From an uncultured Ignavibacteria bacterium (GTDB taxonomy: Bacteria; Bacteroidota; Ignavibacteria; Tepidaquicellales; OLB5): a stretch of 64,000 nucleotides of DNA. Positions 1 to 10,451 of this stretch are shown in pieces. The translations under genes were made by a program, and so were the position numbers. The notes under the pieces are model-generated. The model searched no databases and was not told the origin of the DNA. It saw only the letters and a list, made by a program, of their open reading frames with translations. The stretch's first letter is position 1. Each line of letters starts with the position of its first letter. The DNA lies in assembly GCA_937873695.1 (NCBI GenBank), contig CALMYL010000008.1, positions 361,369 to 425,368 on the forward strand, given 5' to 3'.

Positions 1-57
1 TAACAATACGAAGGAGAAACAAGAATCATTCCGGCATATCGCTGAAATTCTGAAAAA

Positions 58-1299
58 TTACTTTGTAAGGATCATTTTGTTTACTTTTGTAATGCTGTTA
101 GAGCCATTTACTACATTAAGTCTGTAAAAATACACCCCGCTTGAAAGATTTGAAGCATTGAACTGAACACTGTGTTTACCTTCGTTCTGGTATCCTGAAA
201 ACAGTGACGCTACTTCTTTTCCTGTGATATCAAATACTTTGACAGTAACATTTGCATTATAAGGAAGTTCATAATTTATGACAGTCGAAGGATTGAACGG
301 GTTTGGATAGTTCTGCATTAAAGAAACACTCCTTGGTTTGCTTCCTGTAAATACCAGGTTTGCCGGGGCTGATTCAGTCCAGCTTGCTCCGCCATCTACT
401 GTGTATATCTCTTTGCCTTCGTTACCGGTCGAAATTCCGATATATGAATCATAAAATGATACTGCATGAAAATCATAATTATCAAGCCCCGGATCTTTTT
501 CGCTCTGCTGCCATGAGTATCCGGCATCTTCTGTTCTTAAAATTATTCCGTTCATACCGGTTAATACACCTGTATTTACATCAAAGAACACAACATCCAT
601 AAAATCCGATTCATACATAAGTCCATTTGGTCCGTACCATGTTTCGCCGCCATCATTGCTCAGAAATATTGTACCGGCATCACCAACTACACATATATTA
701 TTCTGATCTATTACTTCAATTGCGTTAAAATCCCTGGTAGTAAAACCGGTATTCAGTAAATCCCATGTTGAGCCGCCATCATTTGTCTTCAATACAACTC
801 CGTTATCGCCGGTCATATATCCGATATCAGCGGAATAAAGTTTTACGTCATTGATCCTGCTTGATGTCGGTACTGTTGAGCGTTCCCATGTTTCGCCGGC
901 ATCAAATGAAAAATAAACTGTTCCGCTATCTCCGCAAACTACCGCACTATTACCATTAAGCTCAATATCGTAAAAGTTAACTGTGGTTCCCGGCAGTATT
1001 ATATCCCATGTTGTTCCAAAATCAACTGAACGAAGCACAACGCCGTTTTCACCTGCTGCCAGTGATACTCCATTCTTTATTGCAGTGCCGTACAGAACAT
1101 TTGTTATATTGGTTGTTTGTTCTACCCAGTTTATCCCGTTGTTTGTGGTTCTCATTATAAGTCCACCTTCACCGACTATTGACACAGTTGTCGGATTTTC
1201 AAATTTCACCGCATATTCATTTAGCAGCGGATTCTGTGAAAATATTGCTGTTGATAGCACGAGTAAAAGGGTTAAAGATCTTAAAGTAAGTGTGAACAT
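58..1299 (-). CDS. Secreted YCF48/BNR-type beta-propeller protein with T9SS type A sorting domain
   Basis: The protein has 413 residues. Residues 1-22 form a signal peptide ending at FSQ. About seven repeats follow (roughly residues 40-320), each of the form G-x-G-x-hydrophobic ... T-x-D-G-G-x-x-W; examples are TGDNGVVLKTNDGGSTW and VGDAGTIFLSNDGGETW. This is the YCF48/BNR propeller pattern. Residues from about 327 to the end are a T9SS sorting domain (NYPNPFNPSTVINYELP, SSGVYFYRL, terminal MILTK). By family it would be exported by the type IX system and anchored at or released from the surface; no catalytic residues are apparent and its ligand is unknown. The ATG start is supported by a GGAGG ribosome-binding site about 9 bases upstream, and a Bacteroidota-type promoter lies about 100 bases before the start. 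It appears monocistronic. Confidence 0.85.
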   Translation of the reverse strand: MFTLTLRSLTLLLVLSTAIFSQNPLLNEYAVKFENPTTVSIVGEGGLIMRTTNNGINWVEQTTNITNVLYGTAIKNGVSLAAGENGVVLRSVDFGTTWDIILPGTTVNFYDIELNGNSAVVCGDSGTVYFSFDAGETWERSTVPTSSRINDVKLYSADIGYMTGDNGVVLKTNDGGSTWDLLNTGFTTRDFNAIEVIDQNNICVVGDAGTIFLSNDGGETWYGPNGLMYESDFMDVVFFDVNTGVLTGMNGIILRTEDAGYSWQQSEKDPGLDNYDFHAVSFYDSYIGISTGNEGKEIYTVDGGASWTESAPANLVFTGSKPRSVSLMQNYPNPFNPSTVINYELPYNANVTVKVFDITGKEVASLFSGYQNEGKHSVQFNASNLSSGVYFYRLNVVNGSNSITKVNKMILTK

Positions 1300-1401
1300 T
1301 TTTGTATCCTCCGTTTAGGGTTTGTTTAATAAAGAGTTATTGTTTCTGCTTTTTTCTTGTTTTTTTGTGTGATTTTTGTTACATAGGGAAATCTAACTAC
1401 A

Positions 1402-1432
1402 CAAAGTTAGCTGAAAGCGTGTAGAGAGGCAA
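1402..1432 (-). promoter_or_regulatory. Candidate Bacteroidota-type promoter of the YCF48 gene
   Basis: Read on the minus strand, TTG is followed after 20 bases by TAACTTTG, matching the -33/-7 pattern TTG-N19-21-TAnnTTTG known from Bacteroidota. It implies a leader of about 100 nt. Pattern match only; no transcript evidence. Confidence 0.4.
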
Positions 1433-1465
1433 TAACGAAAAACGTTAATTATTGATTTATAAGAA

Positions 1466-1490
1466 AGCCGGTCATTTTAAATAACCGGCT
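1466..1490 (-). terminator. Probable intrinsic terminator after the 1519-2922 gene
   Basis: AGCCGGT and ACCGGCT form a stem with a roughly 11-base A/T-rich loop. On the minus strand this lies about 30 bases after the stop of the preceding gene and is followed by a T-rich stretch. Confidence 0.55.
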
Positions 1491-1518
1491 GTATGGACTT
1501 ATCAAATGAAAATAATGA

Positions 1519-2922
1519 TTATTTAACCAGAACCATTTTCATAGTTTTGTTTAAAGTTTCGCTGCCTGAGCTTAGAGTTATTCTGTAGAAATAGATTCCG
1601 GAAGAAATGTTGCTGCCGTCAAACAGGGCAGTGTGGTAATCTGCATCCTGATAGCCATTAACAAGCTCTTTAACGGCTTTGCCTGTAATATCAAATACTG
1701 TCAGATTCACAATCCCTGCATAGGGAAGCTGATAGTCTATTCTGCTTACGGGATTGGAAGGATTAGGATAATTTTGATATAATCCAAACTCACGCGGTTC
1801 AGCAATCGTTATACTTTCTGAGTTTGAGGGGTAAAAATATTCAAAATTGCCGTTATAGTCAACCTGCTTCAAACGATACCTGAACTTTCCGGCTTTCAGT
1901 TTGTTATCCTGGTACTGGTATTCTTTAGGTTCATTTATTGTACCACAGCCGGGTACAAATCCAGTTTTATGCCATTGGGCAGAAGTGCTGCTGCCGATCT
2001 CGCTCCGTTCAATTTGGAAACCGGAATTGTTTATTTCATTCAAAGTGCTCCAGCTTAACAAAGCAGTCCTGCCAAAGCTGTTCAAAGTGAATGCGCCAAG
2101 TGTAACCGGCAGGGGAGTTCCTGCAAGATCATTGTGATAATCAAATTCATCCAGAAAAATATTCGCCGCGTTTCCGGCGCTGTTTAATCCGTAGAACATC
2201 CATGAATCAATGTTTACATCGTTAGCAATTTGACCTTTTGCAAGGTCATCACCGGCAAGAATTCCATCAATCCATATATCTACTTTTCCTGCTGCTAAAG
2301 ATTGAGATGTCCCATAAGTATAAATTTGCGATGCTGTTGTATTATTAGCGTAAATTTCAACAGTATAATCAGTTCCTTGCGAAAATACCGTGCCCGATAG
2401 TCCGGTGTTTGACCAGGAACTTCCGTTTCTGTATTTAGTTGTTAGGCTGCCACCTGCGCCAAATGTAATTTCTAGACCTGTAAACATTTGCGCGCCAGTA
2501 AATGCATTATTATCAGAGAACGAAGATCCGTCACCAAGGAAAAAATACCATATCCCCGAGGAGACGCCGGAAGAACCGTTATTTGCTCCAAGGCGTATTC
2601 TAAATTTGATAGTTGCGGTTTTAGTGGGCGAATAATCATACACTGAGAATTTATTCACCGCTCCTGTGCTTGGAGCAGCTATTCTTAAATATGTATCCGA
2701 GCCAAACGGAATGATCTGGTTTTCTAGATTAAATGATCCGCCGCCTGAGCCGACCCTGACTCTTGATGTTCCTGAGGGAGCAGAAGGTAAAAATGTTGTA
2801 CTTGGCGTTGTCGAAGTAAAATTACCCGTCGCATTACCAAAATCATAATGCCAGGGCTGGGCAAAAATATTTGTGCATGTAATGATAAAAAACAGAACAA
2901 AGAGTGTAAACGCTTTTTTCAT
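1519..2922 (-). CDS. Secreted protein with jelly-roll-like N-terminal domain and T9SS sorting domain
   Basis: The start is placed at the second in-frame ATG (MKKAFTLFVLFF), which has GGGGAA a few bases upstream; an ATG four codons earlier (2934) is also possible. A signal peptide ends near IFAQ. Residues ~25-260 are rich in G/S/T and aromatics and read like a beta-sandwich (concanavalin-like) domain, ending in a WMFYG...IFLDEFDYH stretch. PLPVTLGAF begins a short beta domain shared with two other proteins of this window (3141-9977 and 10452-13094). The last ~85 residues are the T9SS sorting domain (NYPNPSNPVSRIDYQLP, SSGIYFYRI, MKMVLVK). A sugar-binding role is possible from the fold impression but is not shown by specific residues. 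Confidence 0.82.
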   Translation of the reverse strand: MKKAFTLFVLFFIITCTNIFAQPWHYDFGNATGNFTSTTPSTTFLPSAPSGTSRVRVGSGGGSFNLENQIIPFGSDTYLRIAAPSTGAVNKFSVYDYSPTKTATIKFRIRLGANNGSSGVSSGIWYFFLGDGSSFSDNNAFTGAQMFTGLEITFGAGGSLTTKYRNGSSWSNTGLSGTVFSQGTDYTVEIYANNTTASQIYTYGTSQSLAAGKVDIWIDGILAGDDLAKGQIANDVNIDSWMFYGLNSAGNAANIFLDEFDYHNDLAGTPLPVTLGAFTLNSFGRTALLSWSTLNEINNSGFQIERSEIGSSTSAQWHKTGFVPGCGTINEPKEYQYQDNKLKAGKFRYRLKQVDYNGNFEYFYPSNSESITIAEPREFGLYQNYPNPSNPVSRIDYQLPYAGIVNLTVFDITGKAVKELVNGYQDADYHTALFDGSNISSGIYFYRITLSSGSETLNKTMKMVLVK

Positions 2923-3082
2923 AGTATTCCCCATAAATAGATTCTAATTGTATATCACAAAAATAACAATTGGAAATTAAAGTTTTGTTAGAAAAATTTT
3001 TACTTGTAAGAGTTTTGGCCCTAACTTTACAATTTATAATTGTTTGCTTTTTAAAATATTTTTAAAAAATCATTTGACTGCA

Positions 3083-3112
3083 TAAAAAAAGACCGGGTTT
3101 TTAAGCCCGGCC
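3083..3112 (-). terminator. Intrinsic terminator after the giant beta-helix gene
   Basis: CCGGGCTT and AACCCGG pair around a short A/T loop. On the minus strand the hairpin is followed by a run of T (TCTTTTTTT), about 30 bases beyond the stop of the 3141-9977 gene. Confidence 0.75.
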
Positions 3113-3140
3113 TTTGCTGTTTCTCTCTATCACAAACACA

Positions 3141-6100
3141 TTACTTGACAAGTATCATCTTCAACGTCTTTGTGAATTTCTGATTATCGCCCTCGGCAAC
3201 TATCCTGTAGAAATATGTTCCCGATGCTATATTAGTTCCGTCAAATTCAACGGTATAGAAATCAGCCGGTTTAAATTCATTGATCAGAGTTGCTACTTCT
3301 CTGCCCAGTATATCATAAACCCTGATGCTTACCTTGCCGTCAAACGGCATCGAAAAATCAATTTTCGATTTCGGGTTTGAAGGATTCGGATAGTTTTGGC
3401 TAATATCAAATTCGCCGGGTTTACCTATTGTCACATCAGTATTGCTGGTTGGGTTGAAATATTCAACATTGTTATTGAAATCAACCTGTCTCAGCCTGTA
3501 CTGGTAAACTCCTGCGTTCAGTTTAGAATCTTTCAATGTATATGCGTGCCTTTCATTGGATGTACCTGAACCGTTAATGAACCCGATCTCTTTCCATGAG
3601 CTGTAACCTGCATCGGTTTTCATTCTTCTTTCAACTCCAAAGCCTTTGTTGTTAATTTCACTTGCGGTTATCCAGTTTACCATAGCATCGCGTTTATTCA
3701 CTGCGATATCAAAGCTTTCCATTGTTACAGGAAGTGCTGAACCGTCATCAGTCAAAGCGAAAGTAGAGAAATCATACAAGCCTGCCACAGCAACATTGAA
3801 AGTTTGAGTTGAAGTATTATACGTTAACACAGAATTACTGTTTGGCTGTACTAAATGATACACTTCCCAGGCCGCGCTTGAACCATATTTAGCAAGTATA
3901 GTACTTGCACCCGGCGTGCCGATTGTATAAGTTTCGTTATCACCAAAATAATAAGTTATATCATATGTTGCGCCGGTAAGCGGTCCGCCTACTTCATTCA
4001 CTATTGTGTGAGAATTGGAGTAATTTCCGCCAAGTGTGTTAGGGGGATTTATACCTGAGTTGTAATATACATTCAATGAACCCGGATAAAGTGTACCGCC
4101 GGAACCCCATGCAATTCTTATAATAGGCCTTCCCCACAATGTGTATGTGGAAATTACGCCGTCACCGGGCGGATTATCAACAGATGCCGTGGGAGTATTC
4201 ATTCCCAAAGGACCGAACTCATCACTGCCGATATCTGTTGTCCCGCTACCAACTGATACATACCTGGCATCACCTGAAAAGTCGGTGTTCTGTCCTGTAA
4301 GAGCAATTCCTTTGCCTGATGCTATCCAAGCTTCTGCGTTGGCAGTATTGATGTTAAGATTACCGGAACCTATTCCTGCAAACAGATTTGACGGATTGAT
4401 ATCAGAGGTTGTTGTGCCCCATGACTGCTGGTCTCTTGCCAAGGAGGTCTTCCATTGTGCGAATGTCTGGTCAGTGGTATTCCACAGGCCAATTGTTGCA
4501 GCATTTGAACCGATATAAACATTGTAATTTGCATTCAATGAACCTGCAGTTGTTGATGTTGAATATACTACATAATGTTTACCCGTTGCTGAACCGCTGT
4601 TTGTCCTTGCATTCACCATAAGGTTATTTATGAAATTATGCGCTGAACTGGTCTTCCTGAAAGCGTAGGAGTTTGTTGCACCCGAACTTGCTGAACCACC
4701 TATATATACAGAATTATAGTACAGAGTCTGTACCCCGGTTGCATCATTATAAATTCCGTAGATTGTCATTCCATTGGTGTGGTCAGTCTGCGGTTCATAG
4801 CTTACTTTTACGGAGTTTTCAATAGCCGGCTCATCTTCGTTTACCGTAACTAAACCATCAATGGTATTTTCTCCGTCATCTTTTTTATCGCCATCCTTGT
4901 TTCCTGAACCTTCGCCGCTTTTCTTTTTGATATTTTTGACAGGTGTTTTGTTAACCGGGTTTTCATTAACAGGCGATTGATACTGGTTAACCGGATTTTC
5001 TTTCACAGGATTAATATTATCATGATTGTTGATATATTTCTTGCCTTTAATGTTATCCAGTGTTGCTTCGCCATTAGTTATGGTTATCTGGTTGTTTGTA
5101 ATAACACATCCTGCAGCGCCCCAATATTGATTGATACCTGTTATGACACCTGCGCCTGTGCTTTGATTTGTTAAACCATATATCTTGTTTCCGCTTTCTG
5201 TTACAGTGGCAGAGCTGCTTGTAATCTGCATACCATGGAGGTAAGTTGCATTTGCGCCCGTATAAGTATTGTTAATACTATAAATAGTATTGCCTGAAAT
5301 TGATGCGCCCGTCCCTGTTGATGTCAGCGAAATTCCGCACATTGTCATCGTACCCGAAAAACCGCCTGTAAGCGAGCTTCCGCTGTTTAAGTTATTAATG
5401 CTGCAGTTGTTTATTGCAACAGGGGTTGCTCCAGAGTGGGATATGCCTGTCATGAAACCGCCGCCTGAGCCAAGATCGGTCATATTCCTTACCGTATTGT
5501 TAGAATAACTGCAAAGCGCTGTCGGACCAGCCTGCGTGGATCTTATCCCGGTAAACTGACCGATTGTCGCGCCGCCTCTTGAATCATACATGCTGTTCGA
5601 TACCGTTCCGCCGATAGTATTGCCGGTTACGTTAATAACTGAAGTAGCCGCAGTAGAGCCTTCGTTTATACCGGCCATTATCAGTGTACCGGTGTTGCCG
5701 CCTGCAAATGTAAATCCTCCAACAGTGTTATTTGTTATTGATCCGGCTGCGCCTCTCATATCAATACCAAAGAAGGCAATTCCATTTACACCTGAGGTTA
5801 CAGTTATCTTGATATTATCATTGGCAGACTGCGAACCAACTGTATTGCCTGAAATATTCACATACCCAGTAGCTATAAGTATCGCGTCAAAATAAAGTGT
5901 GCCTGCCGCAGCCGGCGCGTCAAAAGTTATATCAAAGTTCGCGATAGTATTATTTGATATTGTAGTGAGATTTGAAGTTCCTCCTGCTGCGAATCTGATA
6001 GGGTATACAAAATTAGTGACTGCCGCTGTAGATGTTGTTATTGTCCACGGTGTTCCCCCGCAGTTGGGCGCTGAGCCTCCAATAGAGTTGCCTGTTATTG

Positions 6101-9100
6101 TGAATCCGTCACCAAGTGAATTGCTGAGGAAAATTATGTTATATCCAGTAGCTGCTGTAGTTGTCCTGGTACTTGTCTGGTATAAGCTGTTGTTGGTTAC
6201 TGTCCATGCAGTTGTACCTGTTGACATATAGAATCCCGCGTTTGCTGTTACGCCGTTTGTGTAGAAATCATGTACCATACAGCCGTCAAAGGTGTTATTG
6301 CTGTTTCCCTGTGCTACTGTTCCCGTGCTGCCTCCTGAAAATACCGCAATAGTTGGCTGACCTGTAGCGTCGCTGTTATCTCTTATCTCACAGTCTAAAA
6401 ATGAGTTGTTGTCATTACCGTCTGTATATAGTGTTGTACCGAACAATATTGTGCCCGGCAGCGTAGCAATATTTGTATTATTGCTTTCAATTATACAGTT
6501 TTTGATAACATTATTTTTGGAATCATTGAAGAAAGAAAATGTCGGACCTGAACCGTTGTTATTTCTGAACCTTAAATACTGGGTGCCCGATGCATCAAGC
6601 CCGTTATTACCGTCTATTGTTACATAATCATTACCGTCAAATCTGATTAATCCAGATGCAGCATTCCCCGAAATAACCTTTTCAGTAGCGTCGTTAGGAA
6701 TAATTGTAAGTGTATAATTGGCATTCGGAACGTCATAGCTTAAACTATTAAGATCGTTTGTGCCGTCTTCTGTTATACTGGTAGTTACTCTGACAGTAAT
6801 ATTACCTGTCATTACACCTGCGTTAAGCTGCGCAAAAAGACCTCCTGCACCTGTAAACGAAGTGAAATGATCGAATCCTGTTAAACCAACAGTGTAATTC
6901 CCTGAATAGGTTGCTGAAATAGTATACTGGTTTATAGTTCCGCCAAGAGGGAATATGTTGCCATAATCGGCTACACTCGATACTGTTCCTGCGGGAGTAC
7001 CGGAATTTATTGTAACATTTGGTGTGCCCGCAAGATCCTGTGCCACTACAAAATACTGGATCTGATCGCCTGTGGTCACGCCCAATCCTCCGAATAATAA
7101 ACTGTAATCAATCGTAAAATCAAAAGGTGAAGAACCGCCGTTGGATTCTACCCATTTCCATCCGTTATCAAAAAATGAATTTCCGGAATAACTGTTATTC
7201 TCTGTCGTTTTCTTATAATAGCATCTTGGTTTTGTCCCGGATGTCACGTTTATACCCGCTGCATCTGTGATTGATACACCTGTAAATGAACGGTTTGCAA
7301 CACTGTTTGTATTCCCTAAAATTGTATATGATATCACCGGTGGAACCTGGTCTAAAAACTCGCCGCCAAATTCATCGGCGCCGATATCTGGAGCGGTTGC
7401 TGTATAAGTTGAGCACTGCGGGTATCCCGCGTTTGGATACCTTGCGCTGCCTTCGTAATCATCAGTTATTGAAAAAGGCGATGAAATTACATTACCGCCG
7501 CTCTCGCATTGAGTTGGTGTGCACGTGTTAACTCTAAGATCGTATGGCGATACTGCTGTATTAATAAATGTCGTGTTCTCAGTTACTGAACTTTGATCTT
7601 TTGTGCCCCAATATGATTTGTATGCGGCAAGTGTTTGAATTGAATTTGTGTAATCATAGTATACCAGCCTGCTTGCTCCCGGAGTTCCGGCGTAAAAATT
7701 ATTCTTATCACTGCTTGCGCTGTAAGTACCCGGGCTAACGCCGTTCCTTACAAATGCAATTGTTAAACCGGCGCCGTTTGGCGTGGAATTATTGATGATA
7801 ATATTATTCTGCATGTTCTGTGTAGGGGTAATAGAGCAGTACATACCCATAGAGCCGAAGTTTGTGCCAACTGATGTTGCGTTAAGATAGATTGTATTAT
7901 TGAATATGTTGGCCTGTGAGCCGCCGTTAACCCAGATACCCATTATGCTGCCGTATGGGGCTGCTGCAGGGTTACCATTGGGTGCTTTGATCTCAGATAC
8001 GAAATTATTATAAACATTATAGATTGAAGCTGTATTAGAGTTCTGAAGCAGCATTCCGTATGTCTGCGGAGCGCCTGTTGTTCCTGCGCTTGATACATTA
8101 TAGATTTTATTCTTATAAATATTGCCTGTTGCTGCGTAGTTAGTGTAAAGCGCGCCGGTTTGACCCGTTCCGCCGGATATATTGTAAAAAGTATTACCAT
8201 ATATCTGCTTGGTTGGGAATGGGGCTGAAGCGCCTGTTGCAATATATGCGCCATAAGTCAGGCCCGTTGATGTTGCAGTCTGTGATATGTTATAAACTAT
8301 GTTATCGTAAAAGTTTTCAACACCGCTGTTAGCTGAACCGAAGTTATAATAACCGTAAAATGAACCGGTTGATGTACCCGATGCCGTTGACAGGTTACTT
8401 ATAGTGTTGCCATATGAAATAACGTTGGTTGTACTGTTGCTGGTGTACAATCCATACGTAGCACCGCTTGTATGACCGGCTAAACGCGTTAAATTGTTAA
8501 TGGTATTGTTTGAAAATGTATATGTAGCCCCGGTAACAGTAACAGCGTTATATATACCGGCCAATATGCTTGTAGTGCTGCTTCCGTTTGAAAGGTTTTG
8601 AACGCTGTTGTTATCAACAGTTGTTGTGTAAGACATACCTCCGAACTGAATACCCATCATTTGACCGGTGCCTGCTGCAGACTGGTTTCTTGTCAATCCG
8701 TTAACTGTATTATTTGAAACAGTGAGCGTTGCCCCGCTGTTAGAATTACCAGTTGAACTTAAAATGCCCGTTATTGTGCCGGTTGAAGTTGATGTACCCC
8801 CGCCAACTATATTATTACTTATTGTATTTCCTGTTATATTAATTGTGAATGCGCCCGCGGAGTTCTGAATATAAGAAACAGTTGGCACTGTCGCGAAATT
8901 ATGTACACAGTTTGAAATATTATTATTCTGAATATTAATTGTGTTATTTGTACCAGATGCTCCGAATGTATTTCCGATACCTATCTGCTGGGATGAGCCG
9001 GCAACATTTGTTGAATCTGAAACTGTATTGCTGATAATATCAATATTTGAATTTGTACCTGTTGATGTGAAAATACCGTAATGCGTGACGGCATTGGTAC

Positions 9101-9977
9101 CTGTAAACATACGGATCGTATTATTATTGAATTGAACGCTATCCCCGTATATTGCGTAAATACCATATTGAGTAATTGTATTGGTTGAACTCCTTGACCC
9201 CGCGATAATAGTATTGCCGGCATTTACTCCAACCTGAACATTGTTCGTATACAGGTTATACGGCGCAGTTGCATCAGTTGTGCCGTCAAAATACATTCCT
9301 GTTACAGATCTTTCGATAGTGTTGCCGTCAATAAAGATATTTTCATGCCTTCCTGCTATTGAAGTGGCCGAAAACAATGAGCCGGAAGAGGAATACTGTG
9401 ATACATAAATTCCATATCCAAGTGAAGTTGCATTTGTAAGCGCCAGCACTATTCTGCAGTTTTTTATGGTAATATTTTTGCATCCGTCTGATGCTGAAGC
9501 CCTGTTGAGCATAAAACCAGATTCTATCTTTGGCCCTGTAGTTGCCCCTGTATAATTATCGAGCAGATCAATTCCGTCAAATGTAACGTAATCTGTACCG
9601 TTCATCTTAAAAAAAGCGTCAGTATTTGAGCCATTGGTTGAAACGGTTACTGTTCCCAGTCCGGCTGCGGTGGTTGTACATATGGGATTTGCTCCGGCGC
9701 CTGATTTCTGAAATATGACCGGGTTCGAGGCGTTTGGCTGGTTAATTAATGTATTGATTACAAATCCCCCTGAGGGAATCTGCTCAACATAGCCTGCGGC
9801 AATATTAAATGTAACGCCGCCTGAACCTACACCGCTTGCGTTAAGCGCGGTTATTGCCGCTGAAATTGTCGCGTAATCACCCGGAATTGTTTTCGTTCCG
9901 CTGATCTGTGAAAAAGATGCCTGTGACATTACTGCAATCACAGCAATGATTGCAAAGAGAGAGAATAGCTTTTTCAT
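3141..9977 (-). CDS. Giant (2278 aa) secreted parallel beta-helix protein with T9SS sorting domain
   Basis: A signal peptide (residues 1-23, ending SFSQ) precedes two long blocks of right-handed beta-helix (NosD/pectate-lyase type) repeats. These are marked by dozens of N-N-x-I/V turns such as FIDGNTIERS, INITGNTISNN and ISGNTIYSINN. The blocks run from about residue 30 to 820 and from about 1090 to 1900, with a beta domain (QVPPVISYTILGN) between them. Around residues 1640-1725 a highly charged, Pro/Asn/Lys-rich segment with repeated N-P-V motifs (NPVKENPVNQ, then KKKSGEGSGNKDGDKKDDGE) interrupts the helix. The C-terminal domain (about 2195-2278) is a T9SS sorting module (NYPNPSNPKSKIDFSMP). 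Beta-helix proteins of this kind bind or cleave polysaccharides or act as adhesins; no catalytic site is recognisable here. The gene stands alone, with its own terminator downstream and about 470 bases of non-coding DNA upstream. Confidence 0.88.
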   Translation of the reverse strand: MKKLFSLFAIIAVIAVMSQASFSQISGTKTIPGDYATISAAITALNASGVGSGGVTFNIAAGYVEQIPSGGFVINTLINQPNASNPVIFQKSGAGANPICTTTAAGLGTVTVSTNGSNTDAFFKMNGTDYVTFDGIDLLDNYTGATTGPKIESGFMLNRASASDGCKNITIKNCRIVLALTNATSLGYGIYVSQYSSSGSLFSATSIAGRHENIFIDGNTIERSVTGMYFDGTTDATAPYNLYTNNVQVGVNAGNTIIAGSRSSTNTITQYGIYAIYGDSVQFNNNTIRMFTGTNAVTHYGIFTSTGTNSNIDIISNTVSDSTNVAGSSQQIGIGNTFGASGTNNTINIQNNNISNCVHNFATVPTVSYIQNSAGAFTINITGNTISNNIVGGGTSTSTGTITGILSSTGNSNSGATLTVSNNTVNGLTRNQSAAGTGQMMGIQFGGMSYTTTVDNNSVQNLSNGSSTTSILAGIYNAVTVTGATYTFSNNTINNLTRLAGHTSGATYGLYTSNSTTNVISYGNTISNLSTASGTSTGSFYGYYNFGSANSGVENFYDNIVYNISQTATSTGLTYGAYIATGASAPFPTKQIYGNTFYNISGGTGQTGALYTNYAATGNIYKNKIYNVSSAGTTGAPQTYGMLLQNSNTASIYNVYNNFVSEIKAPNGNPAAAPYGSIMGIWVNGGSQANIFNNTIYLNATSVGTNFGSMGMYCSITPTQNMQNNIIINNSTPNGAGLTIAFVRNGVSPGTYSASSDKNNFYAGTPGASRLVYYDYTNSIQTLAAYKSYWGTKDQSSVTENTTFINTAVSPYDLRVNTCTPTQCESGGNVISSPFSITDDYEGSARYPNAGYPQCSTYTATAPDIGADEFGGEFLDQVPPVISYTILGNTNSVANRSFTGVSITDAAGINVTSGTKPRCYYKKTTENNSYSGNSFFDNGWKWVESNGGSSPFDFTIDYSLLFGGLGVTTGDQIQYFVVAQDLAGTPNVTINSGTPAGTVSSVADYGNIFPLGGTINQYTISATYSGNYTVGLTGFDHFTSFTGAGGLFAQLNAGVMTGNITVRVTTSITEDGTNDLNSLSYDVPNANYTLTIIPNDATEKVISGNAASGLIRFDGNDYVTIDGNNGLDASGTQYLRFRNNNGSGPTFSFFNDSKNNVIKNCIIESNNTNIATLPGTILFGTTLYTDGNDNNSFLDCEIRDNSDATGQPTIAVFSGGSTGTVAQGNSNNTFDGCMVHDFYTNGVTANAGFYMSTGTTAWTVTNNSLYQTSTRTTTAATGYNIIFLSNSLGDGFTITGNSIGGSAPNCGGTPWTITTSTAAVTNFVYPIRFAAGGTSNLTTISNNTIANFDITFDAPAAAGTLYFDAILIATGYVNISGNTVGSQSANDNIKITVTSGVNGIAFFGIDMRGAAGSITNNTVGGFTFAGGNTGTLIMAGINEGSTAATSVINVTGNTIGGTVSNSMYDSRGGATIGQFTGIRSTQAGPTALCSYSNNTVRNMTDLGSGGGFMTGISHSGATPVAINNCSINNLNSGSSLTGGFSGTMTMCGISLTSTGTGASISGNTIYSINNTYTGANATYLHGMQITSSSATVTESGNKIYGLTNQSTGAGVITGINQYWGAAGCVITNNQITITNGEATLDNIKGKKYINNHDNINPVKENPVNQYQSPVNENPVNKTPVKNIKKKSGEGSGNKDGDKKDDGENTIDGLVTVNEDEPAIENSVKVSYEPQTDHTNGMTIYGIYNDATGVQTLYYNSVYIGGSASSGATNSYAFRKTSSAHNFINNLMVNARTNSGSATGKHYVVYSTSTTAGSLNANYNVYIGSNAATIGLWNTTDQTFAQWKTSLARDQQSWGTTTSDINPSNLFAGIGSGNLNINTANAEAWIASGKGIALTGQNTDFSGDARYVSVGSGTTDIGSDEFGPLGMNTPTASVDNPPGDGVISTYTLWGRPIIRIAWGSGGTLYPGSLNVYYNSGINPPNTLGGNYSNSHTIVNEVGGPLTGATYDITYYFGDNETYTIGTPGASTILAKYGSSAAWEVYHLVQPNSNSVLTYNTSTQTFNVAVAGLYDFSTFALTDDGSALPVTMESFDIAVNKRDAMVNWITASEINNKGFGVERRMKTDAGYSSWKEIGFINGSGTSNERHAYTLKDSKLNAGVYQYRLRQVDFNNNVEYFNPTSNTDVTIGKPGEFDISQNYPNPSNPKSKIDFSMPFDGKVSIRVYDILGREVATLINEFKPADFYTVEFDGTNIASGTYFYRIVAEGDNQKFTKTLKMILVK

Positions 9978-10391
9978 ATAATTGAATTAATTAAATTAAA
10001 AATCGATATTATGAAGCAAATAGCGGAAGCCAAAGCCCGCTATTCACAAAACTTTAATTATTGATGAAAAATGTATTAAATTGATGTTACCCCACACGCT
10101 ATTTACTAAACAAACTCCTTATTTTCAAGGGTTTTCAAGCCAATTTGTAAAAATACCAGCTAGTGGTTATGTTTTTTGCATTGACTTATGGTTTTGGTTT
10201 AAAAGAATAGAACTAACTTTATATATTTATATAGTTTAATTTTTTGTTAGTTTTTTTGTTTTGTAGGAATTCAGGAAGTATGCAATTATGTGTATATTAC
10301 TAATTCACGGTATAAGGGATATAAGTCATATGTTTTGAATGAGGATAATTCGGAATTTTCATTTGAGCCAATACATATTGTTTCTAAATGT
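9978..10391. other. Intergenic region upstream of the giant gene
   Basis: About 410 A/T-rich bases with no supportable ORF. It must hold the promoter for the minus-strand beta-helix gene, but no clear TTG-N20-TAnnTTTG match was found. No repeats or RNA genes were recognised. Confidence 0.5.
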
Positions 10392-10422
10392 AAAAGGGCT
10401 GCCTGAAACCGGCAACCCTTTT
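10392..10422 (-). terminator. Intrinsic terminator after the 10452-13094 gene
   Basis: On the minus strand AAGGGTTGCC pairs with GGCAGCCCTT around a short loop. The stem also carries A- and T-runs on its flanks, so it could act in both directions. It lies about 30 bases after the stop of the upstream gene. Confidence 0.65.
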
Positions 10423-10451
10423 TTGATGATATGTTATTTTACTAAAAAGTT

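Noticed and set aside
1-57. Possible gene fragment at the window start
   Set aside because: Too short to judge; only the downstream flank of the first minus-strand gene is visible.
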